The notes beneath the pieces were generated by a model. It worked only from the letters and a program-made list of their open reading frames with translations, did no database searches and was not told the origin of the DNA. A program made the translations under genes and the position numbers. Of a stretch of 6,327 bases of DNA, positions 5,818 through 6,327 are shown piece by piece (positions within the stretch are counted from its first letter, which is position 1; each line of letters starts with the position of its first letter). This DNA is from an archaeon (GTDB lineage: Archaea > EX4484-52 > B79-G9): the NCBI GenBank assembly GCA_030594585.1, contig JAUVEX010000056.1, forward strand, positions 1 through 6,327. The letters run 5' to 3'.

Positions 5818-5839
5818 TTGAATTGTTCTTAAATCCAAT

Positions 5840-6327
5840 ATGATTGATTTACTGCTTGAAGAAGTGTGGTACCCTTTTTTTCGCGATGGGCCATACACAA
5901 CAGGAGAGACTTTTGTGTATGCCGCAGTTTTTATTTTTCTTGCATATTATGCATTGCACCTTTTTCGAAAAGTTAATGTGAAACTAGATAAGCATTTTTA
6001 CATCGGCTGGACTTTATGGATTTTTGCAATGGCAATTGTTCGTGTTCTTGAGGATTATAGCATCCTTACATCCCGCCTTTTTATAACACCATACATTGAT
6101 TTTCTTTTTGGGGGAACTGCTATTTTTCTTATCGTCTTGTTTAAATATCTTGATTCAAAAAAGATAATATCGTTCAACCGTGCATGGATTGCATCTCCGT
6201 TTATCGTAATACTGCCTTCAGCTGTTTTTCTTCCATTAAGAAACTTTTTAGGCGGAGCAATTGTTGTTGTTATTGTATTATTTTTCTTTTTTGCATTAAG
6301 ATTTTTGAAAAACACCAAAAAATTAAA
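5840..6327 (+). CDS. DUF63 family membrane protein, 3'-truncated by window edge
   Basis: The frame is open from the ATG at 5840 to the end of the window: 162 codons plus two bases, with no stop. DUF63 is an archaeal family of integral membrane proteins of unknown function, usually about 260-280 residues, so about 60% is visible. The evidence is the layout: an N-terminal WYPFF segment (10-14), then GETFVYAAVF (22-31) leading into the first membrane segment, then the family-type signature AMAIVRVLEDYS (63-74) followed by ITPYIDFLFGG (82-92). Hydrophobic segments lie near 25-42, 54-70, 85-101, 117-132 and 136-154, separated by short basic loops (FRK 42-44, KYLDSKK 102-108, RFLKNTKK 154-161). It is divergent from the PHP gene and shares its TATA palindrome. 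The family call rests on recalled motifs, chiefly the RVLED signature. No function should be assigned. Confidence 0.8.
   Translation, partial: MIDLLLEEVWYPFFRDGPYTTGETFVYAAVFIFLAYYALHLFRKVNVKLDKHFYIGWTLWIFAMAIVRVLEDYSILTSRLFITPYIDFLFGGTAIFLIVLFKYLDSKKIISFNRAWIASPFIVILPSAVFLPLRNFLGGAIVVVIVLFFFFALRFLKNTKKL

Noticed and set aside
6055..6318. Minus-strand 87-codon frame near the right edge
   Set aside because: It lies opposite the hydrophobic DUF63 gene. Its Lys/Asn/Thr-rich content is what the antisense of membrane-segment codons gives, and it has no motif.

Overview
The window is a compact, AT-rich stretch carrying eight protein genes, two of them cut by the window edges. It is almost certainly archaeal. 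The strongest marker is a CDP-archaeol synthase (CarS) followed directly by a CDP-alcohol phosphatidyltransferase, which are core steps of ether-lipid synthesis. A DUF63 membrane protein (an archaeal family), AT-rich TATA-like elements at the spacing expected for TBP promoters, and T-tract ends without G+C hairpins agree with this. The lineage cannot be fixed from the sequence. Small proteins and tight packing would fit a reduced-genome archaeon, but that is inference.

Region 1 (1-2706, + strand) is a three-gene operon: a 5'-truncated thioredoxin reductase, a short glutamate-type dehydrogenase and a compact, divergent NAD kinase. Gaps are 13 and 23 nt, and each internal start has a Shine-Dalgarno-like motif. 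A T7 tract at 2727-2733 probably ends it. Region 2 (2815-3990, +) is a malic enzyme with its own promoter-like spacer and ribosome binding site. Together these four genes form an NADP(H) theme: NAD kinase makes NADP+, glutamate dehydrogenase and malic enzyme can reduce it, and thioredoxin reductase spends NADPH on thiol redox. They also join amino-acid and C4/C3 carbon metabolism (glutamate to 2-oxoglutarate, malate to pyruvate).

Region 3 (4041-5137, +) is the lipid pair. CarS makes the activated lipid CDP-archaeol, and the overlapping next gene (TAATG junction) should swap CMP for a polar head-group alcohol. Region 4 (5134-5787, - strand) is a PHP-domain metal phosphoesterase, convergent with the lipid pair so closely that the stop codons overlap. 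Region 5 (5840 to the end, +) is the first 162 codons of a DUF63 membrane protein, divergent from the PHP gene. The two share a 52-bp spacer centred on a perfect palindromic TATA sequence. Both start codons lie about 26-28 nt from its centre and neither has a Shine-Dalgarno motif, so both transcripts look leaderless.

No RNA genes, CRISPR arrays, mobile elements or long repeats are visible, and no gene-free stretch exceeds about 110 bases. I do not see an obviously new multi-gene system. The points that deserve a second look are the symmetric divergent promoter, the atypical active-site details in the NAD kinase and the phosphatidyltransferase, and the short glutamate dehydrogenase.
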